A stretch of 9,503 nt of DNA from Methanosarcinaceae archaeon (GCA_030655675.1 JAUSPM010000086.1:1-9503), one strand, 5' to 3'; counted from the stretch's first letter, positions 1-6,327 are shown. Program-made: numbers and translations. The notes: generated from the sequence alone by a model not told the origin.

Positions 1-1237
1 TTGGACGGCCATTTCCATCACGTCCAAAGCCTCTTTTATGACCGCCTTGACCGCTTCCACCACTCTGGCCGCCTCTTCTGCCGCCCCTGCTTTGATCTTT
101 TGGTTTTTCCATCCATTTGATCTCTACTTGTGGAACACTGCCCGCTTCCTCTTCAATGATGGTCACATCATTATCTCTGAGCACCTGATCAAAAAAACCC
201 TGGTCGCGTCTTGTAAGAATACTGATCGCTTTACCCTCTTTACCGGCTCTTGCGGTTCGTCCGATCCTGTGAACATAATTCTTGCTCTCATTCGGAATAT
301 CGTAGTTGTACACATGTGATACTTCCGGAATGTCAAGTCCACGTGCCGCTACATCGGTGCATACAAGGACATCGGTTTTTGCAGAGTGGAACTTGTTCAT
401 AATACTGGTTCGCTTACTCTGATTCAGCCCGCCATGAATGGCAACAGCACTGATATCATATTTCTGGAGATTCTTTGCAATGAAATCCGTATTTCTCTGG
501 GTATTGCAGAAAACCATTATAAGTCCTGACTTCTCTTTTTTTATCAAATGGAGAAGCAATGAGAATTTCATTTTATCAGTTACCTGATAATATATTTGCT
601 CAAGTTTCGAAGCATCCACATAAGCCTCCACAGACACCGTCACAGGATCTTTCATGTACTTTTCAGCAAGACGGTTTACTTCTCTTGATATTGTAGCTGA
701 GAATAACAGAACCTGCTTTTCATGTGGGCATGCCCTGATAATCTTTTTCACATCGTCTATAAAACCCATATCAAGCATCGTATCAGCTTCATCGAGTACA
801 AGTTTATTCACCTTACCCAGCTTCATCGTGCCCCTGTTTATATGGTCAAGAACACGTCCCGGGGTTCCGACAACGATCTCAGTCTTTGCGAGTCTCTGGA
901 TCTGCGGTTCCATCGGCATGCCACCATAGATCGCGGTAATCTTTGCATGTTGATATTTCCCAAATAAACGAAGAGATGATGCAACCTGTTCTGCAAGTTC
1001 CCTTGTTGGAGTCAATACAATAGCCTGTATCCCTTCTCCCTTCTCGATCTCATGCAAAATCCCTGCACCAAACGCAAGCGTCTTGCCGGATCCTGTTGCT
1101 GACTCTGCGACGACATCCCTTCCATCAAGGATATAAGGAATTGACTTTTCCTGAATATCGGATGGTTTGATGAATCTCTCGTCCTCAATTGCTCTTAATA
1201 TAGGCTCACAAATGCCTAGTGTTTTGAATTGTTCCAT
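1..1237 (-). CDS. DEAD-box ATP-dependent RNA helicase with RGG-rich tail (partial, C-terminus off the left edge)
   Basis: The reading frame is open from an ATG at 1237 to the window edge, giving about 412 residues with no stop, so the C-terminus is missing. Superfamily 2 helicase motifs occur in order: Q motif (FIKPSDIQ, residues 22-29), Walker A ATGSGKT (47-53), PTREL (77-81), TPGR (125-128), DEAD (149-152), SAT (180-182), VCTDVAARGLD (292-302) and HRIGRTAR (323-330). After about residue 380 the protein becomes a low-complexity Arg/Gly tail (SRGGRRGG, then Gly/Ser/Gln-rich), a typical RNA-binding extension. Such proteins unwind RNA duplexes with ATP, in ribosome assembly or RNA turnover; in cold-adapted methanogens such as Methanococcoides a similar helicase is cold-induced and has a long leader. 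The ATG is preceded only by a weak SD-like GAG inside ACGAGATAAGATC. The helicase call is secure; cold regulation is inference. Confidence 0.96.
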   Translation of the reverse strand, partial: MEQFKTLGICEPILRAIEDERFIKPSDIQEKSIPYILDGRDVVAESATGSGKTLAFGAGILHEIEKGEGIQAIVLTPTRELAEQVASSLRLFGKYQHAKITAIYGGMPMEPQIQRLAKTEIVVGTPGRVLDHINRGTMKLGKVNKLVLDEADTMLDMGFIDDVKKIIRACPHEKQVLLFSATISREVNRLAEKYMKDPVTVSVEAYVDASKLEQIYYQVTDKMKFSLLLHLIKKEKSGLIMVFCNTQRNTDFIAKNLQKYDISAVAIHGGLNQSKRTSIMNKFHSAKTDVLVCTDVAARGLDIPEVSHVYNYDIPNESKNYVHRIGRTARAGKEGKAISILTRRDQGFFDQVLRDNDVTIIEEEAGSVPQVEIKWMEKPKDQSRGGRRGGQSGGSGQGGHKRGFGRDGNGRP

Positions 1238-1245
1238 GATCTTAT

Positions 1246-1323
1246 CTCGTAATAATAAATTTCGTTAGGGGATTTCTTCAGAGTTCCTCGTTTTAGGTCC
1301 TCGTTAAAGAATCTCGTTAGTAT
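1246..1323 (-). repeat. 13-nt phased TCGTTAG repeats in the helicase leader
   Basis: On the plus strand TCGTT occurs at 1262-1266, 1288-1292, 1301-1305 and 1314-1318, i.e. at 26, 13 and 13 nt spacing, with a decayed unit (TTTCTTCAG) filling the gap at 1273-1281. Five consecutive 13-nt units can be read from 1259 to 1323. An out-of-phase copy (TCTCGTAAT, 1245-1253) lies just upstream of the start codon, and a variant AATTCGCTAG sits at 1351-1360 near the inferred transcript start. Read as helicase mRNA the motif is CTAACGAGG-like and some copies contain GAGG, resembling decoy ribosome-binding sites. The function is unknown; binding sites for an RNA- or DNA-binding regulator are the obvious possibility. 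Confidence 0.75.
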
Positions 1324-1373
1324 ATTTCACCCAACAGGCATTTGCCCCAAAATTCGCTAGTTTCTACTCATTA

Positions 1374-1383
1374 TGTATAAATT
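1374..1383 (-). promoter_or_regulatory. Probable TATA box of the helicase gene
   Basis: Minus-strand AATTTATACA is an archaeal TATA-like element centred near 1379. A start site about 25 nt downstream would fall near 1354 and give a leader of about 115 nt, spanning all the 13-nt repeats. The surrounding 1380-1440 region is so AT-rich that other TATA-like strings exist, so the exact box is uncertain. Confidence 0.45.
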
Positions 1384-1614
1384 ATATTGATATCGTTATT
1401 GAATATATGAAGTAAATTTATTTTTTATATTATAATGTAATTGCATGTTCTGTCACATTCCGGTTCGAGTTTAAGATTTAACTCAGGCAGAAAACGCTAT
1501 ACATTATTTATGGAGCAATATCTTCAACACTCAAAATAGCACGTATTCGCCATTAGCGATATTTACAAAAATAGACATTCTTGCGAAAATACCTGCCGCA
1601 TATAAGATTTACAC

Positions 1615-4320
1615 CTATTTTATACCTTTGGTCGCAGCTTTGATCACTTCAGCAAAGATCATTGCTGCAAATGCCACGGATAGCGGGATGATCCAATCCA
1701 TGGCAGTCAGTGGTGTGAGTTCGAATATATCACGGAAAAATGGGATATACATTACACCCAGTGTCAGCAGGAATGTACCAAATACACCACCAACCAAAAG
1801 TTTGTTCGTGAAAAAACCGATCTTGAAAATTGATTCCTCCAAAGACCTGAATGCGAACGGGATGAACAATATCATACTCACGATCGTGGCAAAGGTCAAT
1901 GTCCTTGCTTTTTCAATCTCGTTCGTAGGATTATTAGTCAAGAATACCATAAATGCTGCCATTCCCATTGCAAAGGCTATACTGAGAATAATGATCAGAT
2001 TTCTCTTTTTCAATATCTTCTCATAAGGATCCCTTGGCTTTCTGGACATGATCCCATCACTCGCCGGGTCCAAACCAAGCCCGATCGCAGGCATTATCTC
2101 ATCAAACATATTTATGAACAATATCTGCAATGCCAAAAGCGGCAAGAAATCAAAACCAAGCAGGATGATCCCCGTCATAATAAGTATAACCTCAGTAAAG
2201 TTCCTTGATATCAAATAGCAGGTGAATTTCTCAATATTCGAATATATCGCCCTGCCCTGTTTCACGGCTTCGACAATAGTTGCAAAATTATCGTCCTGCA
2301 ATACCATTGTACTCGATTCCTTTGCAACATCAGTTCCTTTGATACCCATCGCTATACCGATATCCGCTTTCTTGAGGGCAGGAGCATCATTCACGCCATC
2401 ACCTGTCATTGCAACGATGTGACCTTTTTTCTGCAATGCCTTGACGATTCTAACTTTTTGCTGCGGCATCATCCTTGCATAGATACTGATGCCCTCAACA
2501 ACACTCTCAAACTCTTCTTCGTCTAATGACTCCAGTTCACTGCCTGTAATTACTCCATCTGCAACGATCCCTTTTAGTTTTTCATCCGTGATATTTACAA
2601 AATCTGTTATCTCATCAAATAAACCAATCTTTTGTGCTATTGCTTTTGCAGTTGCATCGTTATCTCCGGTGATCATCACAACCTTGATCCCGGCTTTTTT
2701 ACATGTCAAAATTGCCTTTTTTGCTTCTTCCCGTGCAGGATCGATCATTGCGATCAAACCCAAAAATACCAGATCCTTCTCAATGTTTTCAGGAGTCAGT
2801 GGCTCAGTCATCTCTTTATGAGCAACACCAAGTACACGATATGCGGAACTTGCAAGTTTGTGGTTTGTTTTTAGTATTCTAGCAACCTCGTCTTTGGTGA
2901 GTTCTTCAACACCGTTCCTTTTCCTGATGAAACTGCATTTCTTTAACAAAAATTCGGGTGCGCCTTTGGAGAATACCGTTTTACACTTATCGCCCACCCC
3001 ATAATTTTCGTGCACGGTTGACATTAGTTTTCTTTCTGATGTAAAAAGTATCTCTTCTATCATCTGGTAATCATTTTCCAGATCATCCTGCCAGATGTCT
3101 GCTTTTGCTGCTGCAACGACAAGCGAGATCTCTGTCGGGTCGCCGATAAGTTTCCATTTATCCCGGCTTTTTATATTCACTACATTTTCCTCAAAACCCG
3201 CGTTGTTACAAAGGGTAGCAGCTTTTAACAACAGGCCCAGGTTTTCATGTTTTGTCACATCGATCTTCGTACCATCAATCGAATAATCCCCATTTGGCTC
3301 ATAGCCAACACCTGTTATATCAAAAAACGTCTCGTCCACATAGATCTTTTCGACAGTCATCTCGTTCTTTGTCAACGTACCTGTCTTATCCGTACAGATC
3401 ACAGTTGTTGATCCAAGTGTTTCAACACCAAGCATTTTCCTGATAAGCGCATTTTGTTTTGCCATCTTGCGCATTCCGTACGCAAGGGTGAGTGTTAGGG
3501 TAAAAGGCAGTCCTACCGGAACGGCTGCAACAGCTAGTGCCAGGGCAATTATCAACATCTCGCCCAAAGGGGCTCCTTTCAATATTCCGAGTGCGAATGT
3601 GATAGTACAAGCCGTCAGTGCGAGCATTGCAAGGCTTTTTGAAAGGTCCGTGATCTTGATCTGCAAAGGTGTTTTTTCTTCAACTTCCTGTATCATTCCT
3701 GCGATCTGTCCCAATTTAGTCTGCATGCCTGTTGATGTGACCATAGCCTTGCATTTCCCGTGAACTATCTGTGTTCCTGCAAAGACCATGTCGCCTTCTT
3801 TTTTCTCAACCGACCCGCTTTCACCTGTGAGTGCCGATTCATCTACCTTCAAACCGGTTATGTCAAATATCTTTGCGTCTGCGGGGATACTGTCCCCGGT
3901 TTCAAGTAACAGAACGTCACCTGGAACGACGTCCTTTGTTAGTATCTCTTTTCGCCGTCCATTTCTGAGCACCCTGGTTGTTGGTTCAACAATTCTTTTC
4001 AGTGCTTCCATTGCTTTTTCGGCTTTATATTCCTGTATAAAGCCCAAAATTATAACAAATGCGATGATCGATGAGATGACCCCAAAGTTAATGGTTTCCC
4101 CTATCGCCAACGAGATCATGGCTGCAGCAAATAAGATCCATACTATGAAATCTCCAAACTGGTTCAGCAACACTTTAAGAGGCGTTATCTTTTGTTTTTC
4201 CTCAAGCTCGTTGGTGCCGTATTTTTCAAGCCTTTTTGTTGCATCTTCGGGCGCAAGTCCCTCTTTAGAGGTTTCTAAAGCCACGAATACATCGTCAATA
4301 TTTAATTCATCATAATCCAT
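1615..4320 (-). CDS. P-type cation-translocating ATPase (type II-like; ion uncertain)
   Basis: A P-type ATPase that couples ATP hydrolysis, through an aspartyl phosphate, to cation transport across the cytoplasmic membrane. Numbering here runs from an upstream TTG at 4356 (913 aa). Visible in order: N-terminal cation-ATPase domain (14-70), TM1-2 (about 70-108), actuator loop TGES (177-180), TM3-4 with VPVGLP (279-284), phosphorylation site DKTGTLT (Asp323), KGAPE in the nucleotide domain (464-468), DPAR (539-542), TGDN (563-566), GDGVNDAP (652-659) and C-terminal membrane helices (about 710-905). I prefer the ATG at 4320 (901 aa): it begins the family-like MDYDELNIDDVF, and the inferred TATA box at 4387-4396 would leave almost no leader for the TTG. 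TM4 has Val281 where Ca2+ pumps have Glu (PEGLP); TM5 keeps Glu722 and TM6 reads NMFDE (749-753). The transported ion (Ca2+, Na+, H+ or other) cannot be assigned. It is a complete gene. Confidence 0.95.
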   Translation of the reverse strand: MDYDELNIDDVFVALETSKEGLAPEDATKRLEKYGTNELEEKQKITPLKVLLNQFGDFIVWILFAAAMISLAIGETINFGVISSIIAFVIILGFIQEYKAEKAMEALKRIVEPTTRVLRNGRRKEILTKDVVPGDVLLLETGDSIPADAKIFDITGLKVDESALTGESGSVEKKEGDMVFAGTQIVHGKCKAMVTSTGMQTKLGQIAGMIQEVEEKTPLQIKITDLSKSLAMLALTACTITFALGILKGAPLGEMLIIALALAVAAVPVGLPFTLTLTLAYGMRKMAKQNALIRKMLGVETLGSTTVICTDKTGTLTKNEMTVEKIYVDETFFDITGVGYEPNGDYSIDGTKIDVTKHENLGLLLKAATLCNNAGFEENVVNIKSRDKWKLIGDPTEISLVVAAAKADIWQDDLENDYQMIEEILFTSERKLMSTVHENYGVGDKCKTVFSKGAPEFLLKKCSFIRKRNGVEELTKDEVARILKTNHKLASSAYRVLGVAHKEMTEPLTPENIEKDLVFLGLIAMIDPAREEAKKAILTCKKAGIKVVMITGDNDATAKAIAQKIGLFDEITDFVNITDEKLKGIVADGVITGSELESLDEEEFESVVEGISIYARMMPQQKVRIVKALQKKGHIVAMTGDGVNDAPALKKADIGIAMGIKGTDVAKESSTMVLQDDNFATIVEAVKQGRAIYSNIEKFTCYLISRNFTEVILIMTGIILLGFDFLPLLALQILFINMFDEIMPAIGLGLDPASDGIMSRKPRDPYEKILKKRNLIIILSIAFAMGMAAFMVFLTNNPTNEIEKARTLTFATIVSMILFIPFAFRSLEESIFKIGFFTNKLLVGGVFGTFLLTLGVMYIPFFRDIFELTPLTAMDWIIPLSVAFAAMIFAEVIKAATKGIK

Positions 4321-4351
4321 CTGTAAACCCCGAGATATCCCGCGATGTGTT

Positions 4352-4378
4352 GACAAATACTTGTCTAATAATCATTAG
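4352..4378. promoter_or_regulatory. Twin 14-bp palindromes at the ATPase transcription start (candidate operator)
   Basis: Two inverted repeats of identical design abut and share one base: GACAAATACTTGTC (4352-4365) and CTAATAATCATTAG (4365-4378), each with 5-bp arms around a 4-nt spacer and centres 13 bp apart. They lie just downstream of the inferred TATA box and overlap the inferred transcript start, a usual place for an archaeal repressor. The arm sequences differ, so they may be two different sites or chance palindromes in AT-rich DNA. Confidence 0.35.
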
Positions 4379-4386
4379 TAAACCCT

Positions 4387-4396
4387 TGTTATAAGC
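4387..4396 (-). promoter_or_regulatory. Probable TATA box of the P-type ATPase gene
   Basis: Minus-strand GCTTATAACA fits an archaeal TATA element centred near 4391. Transcription would begin near 4366, giving about a 45-nt leader to the ATG at 4320 but only about 10 nt to the alternative TTG at 4356. Confidence 0.45.
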
Positions 4397-4471
4397 AATT
4401 ATTGTTATTTGAGGGAGTAGAAACAATATATTAAAGAGACCGAAGGACATGAAATCGTATTTCTAATAAAC

Positions 4472-4480
4472 TATTTATAG
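4472..4480 (+). promoter_or_regulatory. Probable TATA box of the exported-protein gene
   Basis: TATTTATAG is centred about 55 nt before the ATG at 4532, predicting a start near 4500 and a leader of about 30 nt that includes the SD sequence AGAGGT (4519-4524). A second AT box (TTATATAC, 4506-4513) is too close to the start codon to allow an SD-containing leader. Confidence 0.4.
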
Positions 4481-4531
4481 AATAAAACATTCATTTTAAA
4501 TACTGATTATATACTAATAGAGGTAAAAAAC

Positions 4532-5011
4532 ATGATAGACATGAAACGACTTTCTGTTTTGGTATTACTAACATTTGTAATATCCAGTTGCTTTGCTTTA
4601 CCAGTATCAGCAATAACAGAAGCTGAAATTGAAACGTATTTGCTTGTTGATTACAATGCTTTTATTAGTTCAAATCCGGATGTACCATTTGTCTCCTCAA
4701 TATTTGGTGACCAGGTTATCCATATCATCATCACTAAAACAGGTGGAGATATTGAACTTGCAGCAATCACAGACTCAGAAGCATATATCACTAGTATAGA
4801 AAGTGGTGAACCAGAAAAACCAACCCTTGTGGTTACATCAAACGAAGAAACAGTAGACAAGATTTTGGGCTCTGCTGATCCCGCAACCGACACTATGTAT
4901 GCTCTAAAAAATAAAGATATCACTTACAAGGGCGTTGGAATTGTAAATATGATCGTGGTAGGAATTGCAAAAGTAGGTCAGTTTTTAGCAGATCTTCTTG
5001 GATTAATTTAA
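4532..5011 (+). CDS. Small exported protein, probable SCP2-like domain
   Basis: A 159-residue protein beginning at an ATG placed 7 nt after a good SD (GAGGT, 4520-4524). Residues 1-28 form a signal peptide: MIDMKR, a hydrophobic core (LSVLVLLTFV), then either cleavage near ALPVSA or, alternatively, an ISSC lipobox at Cys20, which would make it a lipoprotein. The mature part (about 30-145) recalls SCP2 sterol-carrier-like domains: helix with YNAFISSNPDVP, FGDQVIHIIITKTGG, a PTLVVTSNEETVDKIL segment (97-112), then ALKNKDITYKGVG (124-136). The C-terminus (140-159) is a hydrophobic or amphipathic helix ending FLADLLGLI. SCP2 folds bind lipids in a hydrophobic tunnel; an exported version could bind membrane or extracytoplasmic lipids, but this is inference. 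The gene is monocistronic, with its own promoter and terminator, and is visibly more AT-rich than moeA. Fold assignment is from memory of motif patterns and is moderate. Confidence 0.6.
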   Translation: MIDMKRLSVLVLLTFVISSCFALPVSAITEAEIETYLLVDYNAFISSNPDVPFVSSIFGDQVIHIIITKTGGDIELAAITDSEAYITSIESGEPEKPTLVVTSNEETVDKILGSADPATDTMYALKNKDITYKGVGIVNMIVVGIAKVGQFLADLLGLI

Positions 5012-5048
5012 AAATGGAATAACTAAATAGATTCCATTTTCTTTTTTT
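5011..5048 (+). terminator. Hairpin/T-run transcription terminator
   Basis: A perfect 10-bp inverted repeat, AAAATGGAAT (5011-5020) and ATTCCATTTT (5031-5040), with a 10-nt loop, begins at the last base of the stop codon and is followed directly by C and seven T (5042-5048). It should end the transcript of the exported-protein gene. The stem is A/T-rich, so the T-run may do most of the work, as is usual in archaea. Confidence 0.8.
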
Positions 5049-5091
5049 GTTTACAATTGTTTCTTGGTGACGAGTTGATGTATTTTCTAAC

Positions 5092-5107
5092 ACGAGAAAA
5101 ATCTCGT
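5092..5107. repeat. ACGAGA/TCTCGT hairpin sharing the helicase-leader motif
   Basis: A 6-bp inverted repeat, ACGAGA AAAA TCTCGT. Its right arm continues as ATCTCGTTA, identical to 1312-1319 in the helicase leader (which reads ATCTCGTTAG). A further ACGAG lies at 5070-5074. It is immediately followed by CCGCGCGG (5110-5117), itself a palindrome. Confidence 0.5.
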
Positions 5108-5141
5108 TACCGCGCGGATTTACTCGAACAATATATTTATA

Positions 5142-5268
5142 GTATTTGTTTATCTGGTGCAGCGTTGTAGTGCAGAGTGTTTAATGAGTGCATGATAAAA
5201 ACGATTCTACCACCCGCGCAAGAGCGCGGCGTTGCCCTACATACACATCGAATTTTCAATTGCTTTTA
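5142..5268 (+). repeat. Intergenic tandem-hairpin element, copy A (candidate small RNA)
   Basis: This stretch aligns with 9308-9450. Shared blocks in order are GTATTTGTTTA (5142-5152), GTTGTAG (5164-5170), ATAAAAACGA (5195-5204), CTACCA (5207-5212), a CCGCGC/GCGCGG hairpin (5214-5219 with 5224-5229, loop AAGA), TGCCCT (5233-5238, the T at 5233) and ATACA(C/T)ATCGAA followed by TTTCAAT and GCT. GTTGTAG can pair with CTACCAC (5207-5213) with one mismatch, closing a hairpin directly abutting the GC-rich one. A TATA-like string (ATATATTTAT, 5131-5140) lies about 25 nt upstream of 5160. The stems are kept while loops and spacers differ between copies, which favours a structured RNA over a simple protein site. 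The family is not recognised. Confidence 0.55.
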
Positions 5269-5337
5269 GCGTATTCCACAATATTTAATACACTTTTTGC
5301 TAACGATTTCGATTATTCAATTTAGTATGTATGTAAC

Positions 5338-5441
5338 GTGCCGCCTGGCGGCGGTCGCATTGTTTTTAGTTTAAGATTGAACAATCTCATTTATGCAACA
5401 ATCTTATCACATCTATACAGATACTATTTATAAAATATATA
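5338..5441. repeat. Intergenic repeat with 27-nt exact core, copy 1
   Basis: It begins GTGCCGCCTGGCGGCGG, where GCCGC (5340-5344) and GCGGC (5348-5352) form a hairpin. It continues through the core at 5364-5390 (TTTTAGTTTAAGATTG...), which is identical to 5592-5618 and contains the inverted repeat AGATTG AA CAATCT. It then runs through CATCTATACAGATAC (5410-5424) to ATAAAATATATA (5430-5441). Copy 2 has all of these blocks in the same order. No function is recognised. Confidence 0.7.
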
Positions 5442-5566
5442 TCGAGAAAAAGTGAATTATCTTATATCTATTATGCATAATTTTCGTGAATATATCACTT
5501 TCAAATCATACATTACGATCAATCCAATTGATTTAAATGATATTCTATAATCAGTGGTGTGGGAAT

Positions 5567-5642
5567 GTGCCTCCTGCGGCGGTTGTATTGGTTTTAGTTT
5601 AAGATTGAACAATCTCATCTATACAAATACATAAAATATATA
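5567..5642. repeat. Intergenic repeat with 27-nt exact core, copy 2
   Basis: It begins GTGCCTCCTGCGGCGG, a degraded form of the copy 1 hairpin. The 27-nt core lies at 5592-5618, then CATCTATACAAATAC (5616-5630) and ATAAAATATATA (5631-5642). Compared with copy 1 it lacks 22 nt between two CAT trinucleotides, which looks like a deletion by short-repeat recombination, and a further 5 nt. Its end nearly touches the stop codon of the DUF1294 gene. Confidence 0.7.
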
Positions 5643-5645
5643 CTA

Positions 5646-5921
5646 TCACAAAATCACAAAAATAACCAGGTGAACCGCAACAAAAGCCGGCACCAGATAC
5701 TTGAATTTATCCTTCCGTATCTTGTGTCTGAAAATCTGCATTCCAGCCAGTGCACCAAAAGGTGCCATCAATGCCATCAATAACAGATTTTTTTCAGGAA
5801 CACGTCGCCATTTTCGTTTAGATTGAGCCTTAGCCTTGTCAAATCCATAAAACAAGAACGAAATAACATTAAACGCAAAATAAATAGATGCATAATTAGT
5901 GGATAATAGGTTCACATTCAT
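5646..5921 (-). CDS. DUF1294 family small membrane protein
   Basis: A 91-residue integral membrane protein. It has an N-terminal hydrophobic segment (about 10-25), the family signature GFDKAKAQSKRKWRRVPEKN (26-45), a second hydrophobic segment with LLLMALMAPFGALAGM (46-61), FRHKIRKDKF (64-73), and a final helix VPAFVAVHLVIFVIL. The (Y/F)DK, RVPEK, GALAGM and FRHK-RK-F pattern is characteristic of DUF1294, whose biochemical role is unknown. The ATG at 5921 follows an SD (GAGG on the minus strand, 5933-5930) with 8-nt spacing. The gene is divergent from the moaD operon, probably with a shared promoter region, and ends in the repeat-rich spacer. Confidence 0.9.
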   Translation of the reverse strand: MNVNLLSTNYASIYFAFNVISFLFYGFDKAKAQSKRKWRRVPEKNLLLMALMAPFGALAGMQIFRHKIRKDKFKYLVPAFVAVHLVIFVIL

Positions 5922-5953
5922 TTTTGCAGCCTCATATACGATTCTAATCCAGT

Positions 5954-5963
5954 AAATATAATA
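5954..5963. promoter_or_regulatory. Possible bidirectional TATA region between DUF1294 and moaD
   Basis: AAATATAATA reads as a TATA-like element on both strands. It predicts transcript starts near 5983 for the plus operon and near 5935 for the minus gene. The 61-82-bp gap between the divergent genes offers no better candidate. Confidence 0.4.
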
Positions 5964-6003
5964 GCAGAACTTTATTAAGGGTATGCGTCAAAATAAGGTC
6001 TTT

Positions 6004-6288
6004 ATGGTAAGCATTAAAATGAAACTATTTGCAAATCTTCGTGAGCATGCAGGCAAATCCGAAGTAATGCTTGATGGCGACACTGTATTGGATATACTTA
6101 ACAGTCTCACACAGCAGTATCCCTCGCTAAAAGAAATAATATTTGAAGATGGTACCGAAGAACCACAACTTCGCGGTTACATAAATGTGTTTGTAAACGG
6201 CAACAGCATCCATCATCTTGACGGTTTTTCAACCACACTTGCACAGGGTGATGAAATTGCAATATTCCCCCCTGTTTCAGGTGGATGA
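6004..6288 (+). CDS. moaD: MoaD/ThiS-family sulfur-carrier protein (ubiquitin-like)
   Basis: The protein has a beta-grasp pattern (VSIKMKLFANLREHAGKSEV; then YINVFVNGNSI; GDEIAIFPPVSGG) and ends in the diglycine needed for C-terminal thiocarboxylation. MoaD supplies sulfur to molybdopterin synthase; archaeal relatives can also act as SAMP protein modifiers or in tRNA thiolation. The gene is 39 nt upstream of moeA, which supports the molybdopterin role. I chose the ATG at 6004 (94 aa, family-like start MVSIKMKLFANLRE, AAGGT just upstream). An in-frame ATG at 5983 adds seven residues and would be leaderless if the TATA box at 5954-5963 is right. No MoaE or adenylating MoeB-like gene is in the window. 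Confidence 0.88.
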   Translation: MVSIKMKLFANLREHAGKSEVMLDGDTVLDILNSLTQQYPSLKEIIFEDGTEEPQLRGYINVFVNGNSIHHLDGFSTTLAQGDEIAIFPPVSGG

Positions 6289-6327
6289 AAACAATTACGA
6301 TTTTATATTTTTAAGCAGGTTGGGCAG

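Larger units (their letters stand above)
1238..1614. other. Intergenic spacer between ATPase stop and helicase start
   Basis: This 377-bp stretch holds the 3' flank of the ATPase (right side) and the promoter and leader of the helicase (left side). Bases 1380-1440 are almost pure A/T. At 1468-1478 AGTTTAAGATT matches the core of the repeats at 5364 and 5592, within a partial inverted repeat GAGTT...AACTC (1466-1483). No convincing terminator hairpin with a T-run was found for the ATPase; the only minus-strand T-run (CTATTTTTG, about 1566-1574) lacks a good stem. I see no protein-coding gene here. Confidence 0.6.
5049..5645. other. Gene-poor, repeat-rich intergenic region
   Basis: About 600 bp without a convincing coding sequence. 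It contains a CTCGT-type hairpin (5092-5107), one copy of the tandem-hairpin element (5142-5268), two copies of another repeat (5338-5441 and 5567-5642) and several short palindromes, including ATTATGCATAAT (5470-5481) and ATCAATCCAATTGAT (5518-5532). The DNA is AT-rich with isolated GC-rich hairpins. TATA-like strings at 5131-5140 and 5427-5441 could drive plus-strand small RNAs. Confidence 0.7.

Noticed and set aside
38..319. Plus-strand open frame at the left edge.
   Set aside because: Antisense to the RNA helicase, whose motifs are unmistakable on the minus strand.
3788..4315. Open plus-strand frame of 175 codons opposite the ATPase.
   Set aside because: Antisense shadow of the ATPase N-terminal region; Ser-rich, low-complexity composition and no SD or family motif.
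5160..5230. tRNA or C/D-box sRNA gene in the hairpin region.
   Set aside because: No cloverleaf, no TTC-type T-loop and no proper C box (RTGATGA) with D box (CTGA) pair.
5470..5538. Several short palindromes (ATTATGCATAAT, ATCAATCCAATTGAT, ATTTAAAT) as operators.
   Set aside because: Very AT-rich DNA produces such palindromes often, and no gene starts nearby that they would control.
5338..5642. CRISPR array suggested by the repeated 27-nt core beginning TTTTAGTTTAAG.
   Set aside because: Only two copies, 228 nt apart, with the flanks also repeated; no regular spacers and no cas gene.
5049..5645. Remnant of an insertion sequence in the repeat-rich spacer.
   Set aside because: No transposase fragment, no terminal inverted repeats at matching ends and no target duplication could be seen.
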